Origin: an uncultured Eubacteriales bacterium
GTDB lineage: Bacteria > Bacillota > Clostridia > Peptostreptococcales > Anaerovoracaceae
Assembly: GCA_905206455.1 (NCBI GenBank)
Contig: CAJLHL010000001.1
Location: 5,648-69,647, forward strand
Reading direction: 5' to 3'
Length of the DNA: 64,000 nt
Positions 18,510 through 28,594 of the stretch are shown here, in pieces. Within the stretch, counting starts at the first letter, position 1; every line of letters starts with the position of its first letter. A program made the position numbers and the translations under genes. Under the pieces are notes generated by a model. That model made no database searches. It was given only the letters and a program-made list of their open reading frames with translations, and was not told the DNA's origin.

Positions 18510-19952
18510 ATGAATCATCATGCTGAAAAAAACTTCAACTATACGATGCTCACCGACTTTTACGAGCTTACGATGGCCAACGGCTATTTTGAACTCGGAA
18601 AAAAGGATGTTATAGCATATTTCGATATGTTTTTCAGGAGAGTGCCCGACGGCGGAGGCTTTGCCATCATGGCGGGTCTGGAACAGGTGGTGGATTATCT
18701 TCAGAATCTGGAATTTAAAGACGAAGATATCGAGTACCTCAGAGCGAAAAACTGCTTCAGTGAAGAGTTTCTGGAGTATCTCAGAAATTTTGAATTCAAG
18801 TGTGACGTGTGGGCGATCCCGGAAGGAATGCCGATCTTCCCTTATGAGCCTGTCATCACTGTCCGAGGCCCCATTATACAGGCTCAGTTTATCGAGACCT
18901 TCGTGCTCATGTCGATCAATCATCAGTCGCTGATCGCTACAAAAGCGGATCGAATCGTGCGCGCGGCCGCAGGCAAGGCGGTTATGGAGTTCGGCTCGAG
19001 AAGGGCCCAAGGGACTGACGCGGCGGTCTTCGGCGCGAGGGCTGCTTATATCGGCGGCTGCGTGGGAACGGCGTGCACGATCGCAGAGCAGCTCTTTGGA
19101 ATTCCGGCGATGGGAACGATGGCTCACAGCTGGGTACAGACTTTTGACAGCGAGTACGAGGCGTTTATAAAGTTTGCAGAGCTGTATCCTGATAACTGCG
19201 TTCTGCTGGTGGATACTTATGACGTGCTGAAATCGGGCGTGCCCAATGCGATCCGTGTTTTCGATGAAAAGAAACCGGCCAACAAAGGGATTCGAATCGA
19301 CAGCGGAGATATCACCTATCTTTCCAATAAAGCCAGAAAGATGCTGGATGAAGCGGGGCACGCCGATTGCACTATCGTGGTGTCAAATTCGCTGGATGAA
19401 TATATCATCCGCGGCGTCGTAAACGAGGGAGCCAGCATCGATTCTTTCGGCGTAGGCGAGCGTCTGATTACAGCCAAGTCCCATCCGGTCTTCGGAGGCG
19501 TCTATAAGTTGACCGCGATCGAAGAAAATGGCGAGATCGTTCCGAAGATCAAAGTCAGTGAAAATATAGAGAAGATCACAAATCCGGGTTACAAGAAAGT
19601 CTATCGGCTTTATGAAAAGGATACCGGTCAGGCGATCGCTGATCTGATTACGCTGGCTGATGAAAAGATTCCGGAGGAGCCCTTTGAAATTTTCGATTCA
19701 GAGCACGTTTGGAAGCGAAAGAAGATCGAAAATTGCGAGTGCAGAGAACTTCAGGTACAGATTTTTGATAAAGGCAAGCTAATCTATGATCTGCCTTCTC
19801 TCAAGGAGATTCAGGCGAAATGCCGCAGCGAGATCGATCTGATGTGGGGAGAACTGAGGAGATTTGAAAATCCTCACAAATATTATGTGGATCTTTCCCA
19901 AAAGCTGTGGGAACTGAAAAACAGACTCTTGAATTCGAATAAAAAATATTGA
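18510..19952 (+). CDS. pncB: Nicotinate phosphoribosyltransferase
   Basis: A protein of 480 residues that makes nicotinate mononucleotide from nicotinate and PRPP in NAD salvage. The N-terminus NYTMLTDFYELTMANGYF and the segments FGSRRAQGTDAAVFGARAAYIGG, GTMAHSWVQTF and GIRIDSGDITYLS are conserved in the Firmicute-type enzyme. The product could also supply nicotinate mononucleotide to the CobT reaction encoded at 60 kb; that link is metabolic inference. GGAG lies 7 nt before ATG 18510; the longer frame from 18399 overlaps the likely promoter. Confidence 0.93.
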   Translation: MNHHAEKNFNYTMLTDFYELTMANGYFELGKKDVIAYFDMFFRRVPDGGGFAIMAGLEQVVDYLQNLEFKDEDIEYLRAKNCFSEEFLEYLRNFEFKCDVWAIPEGMPIFPYEPVITVRGPIIQAQFIETFVLMSINHQSLIATKADRIVRAAAGKAVMEFGSRRAQGTDAAVFGARAAYIGGCVGTACTIAEQLFGIPAMGTMAHSWVQTFDSEYEAFIKFAELYPDNCVLLVDTYDVLKSGVPNAIRVFDEKKPANKGIRIDSGDITYLSNKARKMLDEAGHADCTIVVSNSLDEYIIRGVVNEGASIDSFGVGERLITAKSHPVFGGVYKLTAIEENGEIVPKIKVSENIEKITNPGYKKVYRLYEKDTGQAIADLITLADEKIPEEPFEIFDSEHVWKRKKIENCECRELQVQIFDKGKLIYDLPSLKEIQAKCRSEIDLMWGELRRFENPHKYYVDLSQKLWELKNRLLNSNKKY

Positions 19953-20041
19953 CAGCAGACAGCCGGTCTGGTGCGGTTTTTTATCCGCATTCGCCGGCTG
20001 ATATTTTTTCGGCGCGCAGCGTGGGGGACGGTAAAAAGCGG

Positions 20042-20070
20042 AAAAAGGCTGTCTCTTTGCAGAGACAGCC
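20042..20070 (-). terminator. Terminator of ilvE
   Basis: GGCTGTCTC pairs with GAGACAGCC over a 6-nt loop, with five T following on the minus strand. It may also slow plus-strand read-through from pncB. Confidence 0.85.
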
Positions 20071-20080
20071 GAAAAACATT

Positions 20081-21112
20081 TTATTTTACTTTGATCTCTC
20101 TGATCCAGCCTTCCGGAGCTTCGATATGTCCCATCTGAATACCGGTGAGTGTTTCGTAGAGCTTCTTTGTGACGGGACCCATTTCTTTCATTCCGGCAGG
20201 GAATGAAATTTCGCGTCCGTGATCGTAGATCTTTCCTACCGGAGAGATGACGGCAGCAGTGCCGCACAAACCGCATTCGGCGAAATCTTTTACTTCGTCG
20301 AAGTAAACTTCGCGCTCCTCAACTTCCAGGCCGAGATAATCTCTGGCAACGGTCATCAGAGAACGACGCGTGATGGAAGGAAGGATGCTGTCGGACTTCG
20401 GAGTGACGACTTTGTTGTCTTTCGTCACGAAGAGAATGTTGGCGCCGCCGGTTTCCTCCACTTTTGTCCGGGTGGCGGCGTCGAGATACATATTTTCGTC
20501 AAAGCCTTCCGCATGAGCTGTCATGATAGCGTGAAGGCTCATAGCGTAGTTGAGTCCCGCTTTGATATGACCCGTTCCGTGAGGAGCTGCGCGGTCAAAA
20601 TCGCTGACTTTAATTGTGATCGGTTTTGCGCCTCCCTTAAAATAAGGACCTACCGGCGTGCAGAAGATTCTGAACTGATATTCCTCTGCGGGTTTTACGC
20701 CGATCACCGGATTAGACGCGAAGATATACGGTCTGATATATAATGTAGCTCCGGAACCGAACGGCGGGACAAAAGCCGCGTTGGCGGCTACTACCTGATC
20801 GATGGCATCCAGAAATTTTTCCTTAGTGATTGCCGGAATTTCCAGTCTCTCGGAAGAAGCGATGAGACGCTCCGCGTTGAGATCCGGACGGAAAGTGACG
20901 ATTCGGCCGTCTTCCGTCGTATAAGCTTTCAGACCTTCGAAGACCGTCTGAGCGTACTGGAGAACGCCGGCGCATTCGTTTATTACGACATTGGCGTCCG
21001 ATGTGAGACCGCCTTCATCCCAGGCGCCGTCTTTGTAATTGGACACATAACGCAGCTCTGTCTGCTGGTATTCGAATCCGAGATCGGACCAGTTGATGTT
21101 TTTCTTTTCCAT
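20081..21112 (-). CDS. ilvE: Branched-chain amino acid aminotransferase
   Basis: A protein of 343 residues that transfers amino groups between glutamate and the keto acids of Val, Leu and Ile using pyridoxal phosphate. The catalytic Lys184 lies in GTGHIKAGLNYAMSL. Further fold-type IV landmarks are QTVFEGLKAY, EETGGANILFV and CGTAAVISPVG. It is of the longer bacterial/eukaryotic type (ilvE2-like) rather than the 300-residue E. coli type. AAGGAG lies 9 nt before ATG 21112. It is a single gene with a perfect consensus promoter and a leader of about 155 nt. Confidence 0.94.
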   Translation of the reverse strand: MEKKNINWSDLGFEYQQTELRYVSNYKDGAWDEGGLTSDANVVINECAGVLQYAQTVFEGLKAYTTEDGRIVTFRPDLNAERLIASSERLEIPAITKEKFLDAIDQVVAANAAFVPPFGSGATLYIRPYIFASNPVIGVKPAEEYQFRIFCTPVGPYFKGGAKPITIKVSDFDRAAPHGTGHIKAGLNYAMSLHAIMTAHAEGFDENMYLDAATRTKVEETGGANILFVTKDNKVVTPKSDSILPSITRRSLMTVARDYLGLEVEEREVYFDEVKDFAECGLCGTAAVISPVGKIYDHGREISFPAGMKEMGPVTKKLYETLTGIQMGHIEAPEGWIREIKVK

Positions 21113-21274
21113 ATGAATCAACTCCTTTATTTGAATGTGATTGTGAGTACATGGCAATGGAATTACATCTGCAAATTCCCGTTTTCTGTCCGAAATCTCC
21201 CCGGACAGAGGTGAAACTTCGGCTGAAACCGTAAAAAACGATGAAAACAGGGATGAAAATGTAAATTACGTCTA

Positions 21275-21303
21275 ATTATAGAACTCACCTTTTGCGCTGT
21301 CAA
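21275..21303 (-). promoter_or_regulatory. Consensus promoter of ilvE
   Basis: Minus-strand TTGACA (21298-21303), exactly 17 nt, then TATAAT (21275-21280). The transcript would start near 21268 and carry a leader with a hairpin (TCTGTCCG with CGGACAGA, about 21185-21208). No T-box sequence is visible. Confidence 0.8.
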
Positions 21304-21482
21304 GCTTGCAGCGGGGACGCCGGCGGAAAAGAACAGAAGGAGAGACAGAAACAGGTAAATACGCGTTTTGCGTTTTACATATACGCGGCTTTGCGTCGCG
21401 GCGGCGTGGTTTTCTTCGGAGGGCGATACTCCGGTGAAAATCACAAAAAACTGCTGTATACAAAATGCTTACAGGCATTGTG

Positions 21483-21511
21483 TTGAAAAACTCTGCTGAA
21501 AGTATTAATAT
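21483..21511 (+). promoter_or_regulatory. Promoter of the ATP synthase operon
   Basis: TTGAAA (21483-21488), 17 nt and TAATAT (21506-21511) lie 47 nt before atpB. Confidence 0.7.
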
Positions 21512-21558
21512 ACAACAGATTACAGATTTAATCATATCTGAAAAAGGAAGTGAACTTA

Positions 21559-22245
21559 TTGACTTTAGGTGAGGAATTGCAAGAAAAACTGGCAATCGAA
21601 CCGATCTGGAACATCCCGCTGGGAAATATCGACATTCCGATTACCAAAGGTGTTGTGGCGACCTGGGGTGTTATGGCGTTTCTTGTCATCGTATCGATTA
21701 TCTTCACGAGAAACATGAAGATAATCCCGGGGAAAAAGCAGGCCGCTGTCGAGCTGGCGATAGGCAAGCTGTACGGCGTGTTTTACAATATCCTCGGCGA
21801 AAGAGGAAAGCGATATATTCCTTATCTGCTGACGGTTCTGCTGTATCTGGGCGTATCCAATATGCTCGGGCTCATCGGAGTCGCTCCGCCGACGAAGGAG
21901 CTGAACACCACCGCAGGTCTGGCGATCATGAGTATCGTACTGATTCAATATGCGGCGATTCATCAGCGCGGCGTCAAAGGGTGGCTGAAACATTTCGCTC
22001 ATCCGATGGGCATTATGCTGCCGATGAACATTTTAGAGCTGTTCATCAAACCGCTGTCACTATGTATGCGACTTTTCGGCAACATTCTGGGCGCATACAT
22101 TATCATGGAACTGATCATATTCTGCATTCCGGCAGTCGTGCCGCTGGTATTCAGTTTTTATTTCGATATCTTCGACGGACTGCTGCAGGCATATGTATTC
22201 TGTTTCCTGACATCTCTGTTCATTCAGGAAGCGGTTGAGGATTGA
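21559..22245 (+). CDS. atpB: ATP synthase Fo subunit a
   Basis: About 228 residues with five to six membrane segments. It is the stator channel through which ions reach the c-ring. The conserved Arg of helix 4 is in LCMRLFGNILGAYIIMEL, and the motif MPMNILELFIKPLSL precedes it. I prefer TTG 21559 because AAGGAAGTGA lies 5 nt upstream; GTG 21550 is in frame but sits inside that site. It is the first gene of a complete operon. No atpI precedes it. Confidence 0.93.
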   Translation: MTLGEELQEKLAIEPIWNIPLGNIDIPITKGVVATWGVMAFLVIVSIIFTRNMKIIPGKKQAAVELAIGKLYGVFYNILGERGKRYIPYLLTVLLYLGVSNMLGLIGVAPPTKELNTTAGLAIMSIVLIQYAAIHQRGVKGWLKHFAHPMGIMLPMNILELFIKPLSLCMRLFGNILGAYIIMELIIFCIPAVVPLVFSFYFDIFDGLLQAYVFCFLTSLFIQEAVED

Positions 22246-22372
22246 TGAAGGCAGAACAGCAGAAACAAAAAGATCTATTTTTTCAGATGAAGATCGGCGG
22301 CTGCCGGAAGAATTTCGGCGGTGAAGATCACTCAGATTTTTAGTCATTTTTCTAAGTCATTATTTTCAATAG

Positions 22373-22606
<234 letters not shown>

Positions 22607-22641
22607 CAAACCGGGACTACTGACAATTTGGAGGCTGAAGA

Positions 22642-23127
22642 ATGCTCACATTAGACTGGGGCATAATCTGGACTGTTGTCAATATTCTCATTCTCTTTGT
22701 TCTTCTCAGAATTTTTCTGTTTAAGCCGGTCATGGGCATGATCGAAAACCGACAGGCTATGATCCGGAACCAGCTCGACGATGCGGAGAACAAAAACAGA
22801 GAGGCTGACGAACTGAAGGGCCGTTACGAGGAATCGCTGAAAAATGCGAAAGAGGAATCTTTCCAGATCGTCAACGATGCAAAGGAACGGGCGAAGGTCC
22901 AGTATGCACATATTATAGATAAGGCCAATGAAGATGCTGCACAGATCAAACAGCAGGCGGATAAGTCTGCGGAAGCCGACCGGGAGCAGATGATGCGCGA
23001 GGCACAGGCGGAACTCGCCCAGGTGGCTCTGGCGGCGGCATCCAAACTGATCGGAAGCAGCGTGGACGCAGAGGCCAACAAAAATATGCTTGATCAATTC
23101 TTATCGGAAGAGGGGTCACAGAAATGA
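22642..23127 (+). CDS. atpF: ATP synthase Fo subunit b
   Basis: A protein of 161 residues. One N-terminal membrane helix (about residues 6-26, WGIIWTVVNILILFVLL) is followed by a long charged coiled coil rich in Ala, Glu and Lys. This is the peripheral stalk that dimerises and holds F1. Its stop overlaps the atpH start (ATGA), indicating translational coupling. A Shine-Dalgarno GGAGG precedes the ATG. Confidence 0.94.
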   Translation: MLTLDWGIIWTVVNILILFVLLRIFLFKPVMGMIENRQAMIRNQLDDAENKNREADELKGRYEESLKNAKEESFQIVNDAKERAKVQYAHIIDKANEDAAQIKQQADKSAEADREQMMREAQAELAQVALAAASKLIGSSVDAEANKNMLDQFLSEEGSQK

Positions 23128-23627
23128 TTGATTTACCCTTAAACTATGCCAGAGTCTTATATGATATGAACATAGATCCGGAGAATCTGAATAAGGCAAG
23201 AAGTCTGCTGACAGAATCGCCGGAGCTTATGGAAGCGCTGGTAAATCCGCTGATCCGCAAATCGGAAAAGAGAAATGTCATCGAAAAAATATTTCCCGAA
23301 TCTCTTTGGAGTTTTGTCAAGGTGATGAGCGACAATGATGATACGGCGTGCGCTCCGCAGATGTTTGAGGCGTATGACAGTATCGTGCGTGAAAGGGAAA
23401 ACACGATCGAAGCGGTATTTACATATGTGACAAAGCCGGATGACGCTCAGGTCGAAAGCCTGAAGGCCAAAATCGCTGCGGACTGGGGGAAAGCGAAGGT
23501 GGAACTCCGACTGCAGGAAGACCCTTCGATCATAGGGGGCTTTGTTCTCTCGGTAGGAGAACAAGTCTATGATCAGAGTCTACGAACTTCGATGGCAAAG
23601 ATGAAGCGTCATTTTGCAGAGAGGTGA
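23124..23627 (+). CDS. atpH: ATP synthase F1 subunit delta
   Basis: A protein of 167 residues. An N-terminal helical domain contains the family pattern [17 protein letters not shown]-terminal part has the segment [30 protein letters not shown], the OSCP/delta signature. It links the b stalk to the top of the alpha/beta ring. It overlaps atpF by 4 nt and ends 4 nt before atpA. Confidence 0.93.
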   Translation: MIDLPLNYARVLYDMNIDPENLNKARSLLTESPELMEALVNPLIRKSEKRNVIEKIFPESLWSFVKVMSDNDDTACAPQMFEAYDSIVRERENTIEAVFTYVTKPDDAQVESLKAKIAADWGKAKVELRLQEDPSIIGGFVLSVGEQVYDQSLRTSMAKMKRHFAER

Positions 23628-23631
23628 GAAG

Positions 23632-25134
23632 TTGAGTAACATAAATTCGAAAGGAATTATTTCTGTCTTAAAGAGTGAAATAGAAAATTATGACAGTAAA
23701 GTGCAGGTGGAAGAGACCGGCAGAGTCATCAGCGTAGGTGACGGTATCGCCAATGTCTACGGCCTGCAGAGCGTGATGTACGGCGAACTGGTGGAATTTG
23801 AAAACGGAACGTCCGGCATCGCGCAGAACCTCGAAGAGAAAGTCATCGGATGTGTATTGCTGGGATCCGATCACGGCATTGTAGAGGGAACCGCGGTGAA
23901 GCGCACGGGCCGCCAGGCCGGCGTAGCCGTAGGTGAGAAGATGATCGGCCGTGTGGTCGACGCTCTGGGGCATCCCATCGACGGACTGGGTCCCATCGAG
24001 ACTGACGATTACAGGCCTGTGGAGCACAAGGCTCCGGGCGTAATCACCAGAAAAGAAGTGTCTCAGCCGCTGCAGACGGGTATTCTGGCGATCGATTCCA
24101 TGTTCCCGATCGGCAGAGGCCAGAGAGAGCTGATCATCGGTGACCGTCAGACGGGTAAGACGGCCATCGCCATCGATACGATCATCAACCAGAAGGGCGA
24201 AGACGTGATCTGTATCTATGTAGCGATCGGTCAGAAGGCGTCTACCGTTGCAAAGACGGTGAGCACACTGAAAAAGTACGGTGCGATGGAATATACCATC
24301 GTCGTAAACTCTCCGGCCAGCGAACCTGCGCCTCTGCAGTATCTGGCGCCATATACCGGAGCGGCCATCGGCGAACACTTTATGGATAAGGCGAAGGACG
24401 TTCTCATCGTGTACGATGATCTGTCCAAACACGCGCAGGCATATCGCGCCATGTCCCTGCTGCTTCACAGACCGCCGGGCCGTGAAGCGTATCCGGGGGA
24501 CGTCTTCTATCTGCACTCCAGACTGCTGGAACGTGCATGCAGAAGAGCTCCGGAATTCGGCGGCGGTTCCATGACGGCTTTGCCGATCATCGAAACGCTG
24601 GCAGGCGACGTATCCGCATATATTCCGACCAACGTCATTTCCATTACGGACGGTCAGATCTTCCTGGAGACAGGGCTGTTCTACTCCGGCGTGCGTCCGG
24701 CGGTCAACGTAGGTCTTTCCGTATCCCGAGTGGGAGGTAAGGCGCAGACGAAGATCATGAAGTCTGTCGCGGGCTCTCTGCGTGTGGATCTGGCGCAGTA
24801 TCGCGAGATGGAAGTATTCACGCAGTTCAGCTCCGATCTGGACGATGCGACGAAGGAGCTGCTGGCCCACGGCAAGAGTCTGATCGAGCTGCTGAAGCAG
24901 CCTCTGTATCATCCGATGCCGCTCTACAAGCAGGTGATTCTGCTGTGCGCGGCAAATGCGAAGCTGCTTATCGATCTTCCGATTAAGGAAATCGAACCGT
25001 TTAAGAACGGTCTCATCGAATATTTCGAGGCATCTCATCCGGAGATTATCAGCGAAATCACAGAGAAGCAGGTTCTCACAGACGAGCTGAAAGAAAATAT
25101 CCTGACTGTGATCAAAGAATATAAGAGTAGGTGA
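23632..25134 (+). CDS. atpA: ATP synthase F1 subunit alpha
   Basis: About 500 residues. The non-catalytic nucleotide-binding subunit, with Walker [14 protein letters not shown] and the alpha signature [14 protein letters not shown]; the conserved SRxxR region and the C-terminal helical domain are intact. I chose the TTG at 23632, because AGAGAGGTGA lies 4 nt upstream and the following residues [20 protein letters not shown] match alpha N-termini. An ATG at 23614 would extend into atpH. Confidence 0.94.
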   Translation: MSNINSKGIISVLKSEIENYDSKVQVEETGRVISVGDGIANVYGLQSVMYGELVEFENGTSGIAQNLEEKVIGCVLLGSDHGIVEGTAVKRTGRQAGVAVGEKMIGRVVDALGHPIDGLGPIETDDYRPVEHKAPGVITRKEVSQPLQTGILAIDSMFPIGRGQRELIIGDRQTGKTAIAIDTIINQKGEDVICIYVAIGQKASTVAKTVSTLKKYGAMEYTIVVNSPASEPAPLQYLAPYTGAAIGEHFMDKAKDVLIVYDDLSKHAQAYRAMSLLLHRPPGREAYPGDVFYLHSRLLERACRRAPEFGGGSMTALPIIETLAGDVSAYIPTNVISITDGQIFLETGLFYSGVRPAVNVGLSVSRVGGKAQTKIMKSVAGSLRVDLAQYREMEVFTQFSSDLDDATKELLAHGKSLIELLKQPLYHPMPLYKQVILLCAANAKLLIDLPIKEIEPFKNGLIEYFEASHPEIISEITEKQVLTDELKENILTVIKEYKSR

Positions 25135-25138
25135 TTTC

Positions 25139-26038
25139 ATGGCAAACATGAGAGAAATCCGCACGAGAATCGACAGCGTTAAGGATACGATGAAGATCAC
25201 CAACGCGATGTATCTGATCTCGTCCTCCAAGCTCCGAAAGGCGAGAAGCGGCAGAGACGCGGTATCTCCTTATTTCGAGAGCCTTCAGGCGACGATATCG
25301 GATATTCTGGATCGTTCTCCCGATCTGGAGGGGACGCTTTTTGACGCCTCTTCTATGAAAGAAAAAGAATCCGAAGATGTAAAGCGCTGTTTTATCATCA
25401 TCACTTCCGATAAAGGTCTGGCCGGTTCGTACAATCACAACGTGTTTAAATTAGCTGACGAATATATCGCCGGAGGGAAGGATAATACCATCTGCGCCAT
25501 CGGTTATATGTCCAGAAACTATTATCTGAACAACCCGAAGGTAAAAATCGATGACGAATTTGTCTATCCGGCAGCCGAACCGACGGGGTATCGCGCCCGG
25601 GGGATGGCGGAGCACGTTATCGAAAAGTTTGAAAAAGACGAATTCGACGAAGTATATGTCATGTATACCAAGATGATCAATTCCATGTCATTTGAGGCAA
25701 AAGCCATGAAGATTCTTCCTCTTTCCCACAATATGTTCAATCGTACTGAGGAAGGGGACGATGCATCGAAAAAGAAGACTCCGGTGGACTTTTCACCTTC
25801 TCCTGTAGCGGTGCTGCGGCATATCGTGCCTAATTACGTGAAAGGCCTGCTCTACGGTGCGATGGTGGAATCCTACGCCTGCGAACAGAGTTCCCGTATG
25901 ACGGCGATGGACAATGCGACGACAAATGCGAAGGAAATGATCACAGAACTGTCTCTCATCTACAACCGTGTGAGACAGGCGGCGATCACCCAGGAGATTA
26001 CAGAAATTGTAAGCGGTGCGCAGTCGCAGAATAATTAA
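25139..26038 (+). CDS. atpG: ATP synthase F1 subunit gamma
   Basis: A protein of 299 residues, the rotating central shaft. The N-terminal helix (REIRTRIDSVKDTMKITNAMYLISSSKLRKA) and the C-terminal helix (SRMTAMDNATTNAKEMITELSLIYNRVRQAAITQEITEIVSGA) form the antiparallel coiled coil inside the alpha/beta ring. The central Rossmann-like domain contains TSDKGLAGSYN. It follows atpA by 4 nt. Confidence 0.94.
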   Translation: MANMREIRTRIDSVKDTMKITNAMYLISSSKLRKARSGRDAVSPYFESLQATISDILDRSPDLEGTLFDASSMKEKESEDVKRCFIIITSDKGLAGSYNHNVFKLADEYIAGGKDNTICAIGYMSRNYYLNNPKVKIDDEFVYPAAEPTGYRARGMAEHVIEKFEKDEFDEVYVMYTKMINSMSFEAKAMKILPLSHNMFNRTEEGDDASKKKTPVDFSPSPVAVLRHIVPNYVKGLLYGAMVESYACEQSSRMTAMDNATTNAKEMITELSLIYNRVRQAAITQEITEIVSGAQSQNN

Positions 26039-27436
<1,398 letters not shown>

Positions 27437-27457
27437 GGGATGACGTGAGGTAATGAT

Positions 27458-27868
27458 ATGACTACATTTAACCTGGAAATCGTCGCGACAGACAAGATCT
27501 TCTATCAGGGTTCCTGCGAGTCTCTCGTGTTTCCCGCTTTGGACGGAGAACACGGGATACTGGCAAAGCACGAATCTATGGTATCGGCTCTGAAAGCGGG
27601 AGAGCTGCGTTATACGGTAGACGGAGAAGAGAGAGCTGCCGCCGTAGGCGACGGTTTTATCGAAGTTCTGCCCGATCGCGTGGTGGTGATTTCGGATTTT
27701 GCGGAGAGACCGGAAGACATCGATATCAAACGTGCCCAGCGGGCGAAAGAGCGCGCTGAGGAACGGATCCGCCTGAAAAAGAGCGAAAAAGAATACGTTC
27801 ACAGCCAGGCGGCGCTGTCGCGGGCTATGGCGAGGCTGAAAGTTTCGCAGAGAAATATCAAACGCTGA
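27458..27868 (+). CDS. atpC: ATP synthase F1 subunit epsilon
   Basis: A protein of 136 residues. An N-terminal beta-sandwich (FNLEIVATDKIFYQGSCESLVFPA, GEHGILAKHESMVSAL) is followed by a C-terminal helical hairpin rich in Arg, Glu and Lys that can act as the inhibitory arm. It is the last gene of the operon, with a terminator 27 nt beyond the stop. Confidence 0.93.
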   Translation: MTTFNLEIVATDKIFYQGSCESLVFPALDGEHGILAKHESMVSALKAGELRYTVDGEERAAAVGDGFIEVLPDRVVVISDFAERPEDIDIKRAQRAKERAEERIRLKKSEKEYVHSQAALSRAMARLKVSQRNIKR

Positions 27869-27894
27869 TACAGCGGCGGACAGAGCGAAGTACG

Positions 27895-27927
27895 GGAGCG
27901 TCCCTTTTTAGGGGACGCTCCTTTTTT
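27895..27927 (+). terminator. Terminator of the atp operon
   Basis: GGAGCGTCCC (27895-27904) pairs with GGGACGCTCC (27912-27921), followed by six T. Confidence 0.95.
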
Positions 27928-28161
27928 ATAGAAGAAAATGATGAGATCAGATCAGGACGCCGTTTCCGGATTTTCCGGAGAATCCGCCGGAAGGAGACAG
28001 GCGGAGAAATGCAAACGGCAGAGCATTGTATTTTTTTCCTGTGTATAGAAACCATCGAGATTTAAAACGAGATTTATTTTTGAAATATAAGGATTGTATA
28101 AATAATTATTGTGTTTAAGATCGAAATATCGAGAATTTATTTCTGAATCTATGCCAATGAC
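27928..28161 (+). other. Intergenic region, no gene seen
   Basis: AT-rich spacer between the atp terminator and the riboswitch promoter. No convincing open frame or RNA motif was found in it. Confidence 0.4.
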
Positions 28162-28190
28162 TTGAATTGTATATTCGTATATGATAGCAT
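28162..28190 (+). promoter_or_regulatory. Candidate promoter upstream of the glycine riboswitch
   Basis: TTGAAT (28162-28167), 17 nt and TAGCAT (28185-28190). The -10 is imperfect; TATGAT at 28180-28185 is an alternative with poor spacing. Confidence 0.4.
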
Positions 28191-28211
28191 TAATTCCGCG
28201 GCTGAGGCCGC

Positions 28212-28399
28212 GACTCTGGAGAGTCTTTCCGGTCAGGAAGGCGCCGAAGGTGTAATGTATGATACAGATGGAAAGAAGGATTTACCGGTTTTCGGAATAG
28301 GGATATTCCGGGATTCAAATCGGTAAAACCGCAGAAATCTCAGGGATAACCCGTCCGTTTGTTCGGATTCATACAGATCTCTCAGGCAAAAGGACAGAG
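28212..28399 (+). promoter_or_regulatory. Glycine riboswitch (single aptamer)
   Basis: The conserved core is present: GGAGAG at 28218-28223, GCGCCGAAGG at 28241-28250, and CTCAGGCAAAAGGACAG at 28381-28397. P1 pairs CTCTG (28214-28218) with CAGAG (28395-28399). Between the conserved blocks lies a long P3 arm, where ATTTACCGGTTTT pairs with AAATCGGTAAAAC. Only one aptamer is seen. A terminator hairpin follows directly, and the gene downstream is an AGCS symporter, so glycine probably switches transport expression at transcription level. Confidence 0.92.
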
Positions 28400-28431
28400 C
28401 TTTTTTACAGCTTTATCCTTTCTCTCGGTGT

Positions 28432-28456
28432 CGGAACGCAGCGTTCCGGCTTTTTT
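28432..28456 (+). terminator. Riboswitch expression-platform terminator
   Basis: CGGAAC (28432-28437) pairs with GTTCCG (28443-28448), then GC and six T. It lies 33 nt after the aptamer and 139 nt before the symporter start, so it must be bypassed for expression. Confidence 0.8.
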
Positions 28457-28594
28457 AGTTGCCGTGAACCTTCCATGAACGCGGCATTTCGGACCTGGCG
28501 GGGAAAGCGACGCGCGCATTTTTGTTTCTGTTCAGACGCGCGCAGCGGATCGGTCAGGGGTTCTATTTTACGGAGAGGACAGGTAGTACAAATT

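Noticed and set aside
21113..21268. T-box leader for ilvE
   Set aside because: The conserved T-box and the antiterminator sequences are absent.
23668..25230. A 520-codon frame antisense to atpA
   Set aside because: It is a shadow of a highly conserved gene with strong codon bias; the plus strand is certain.
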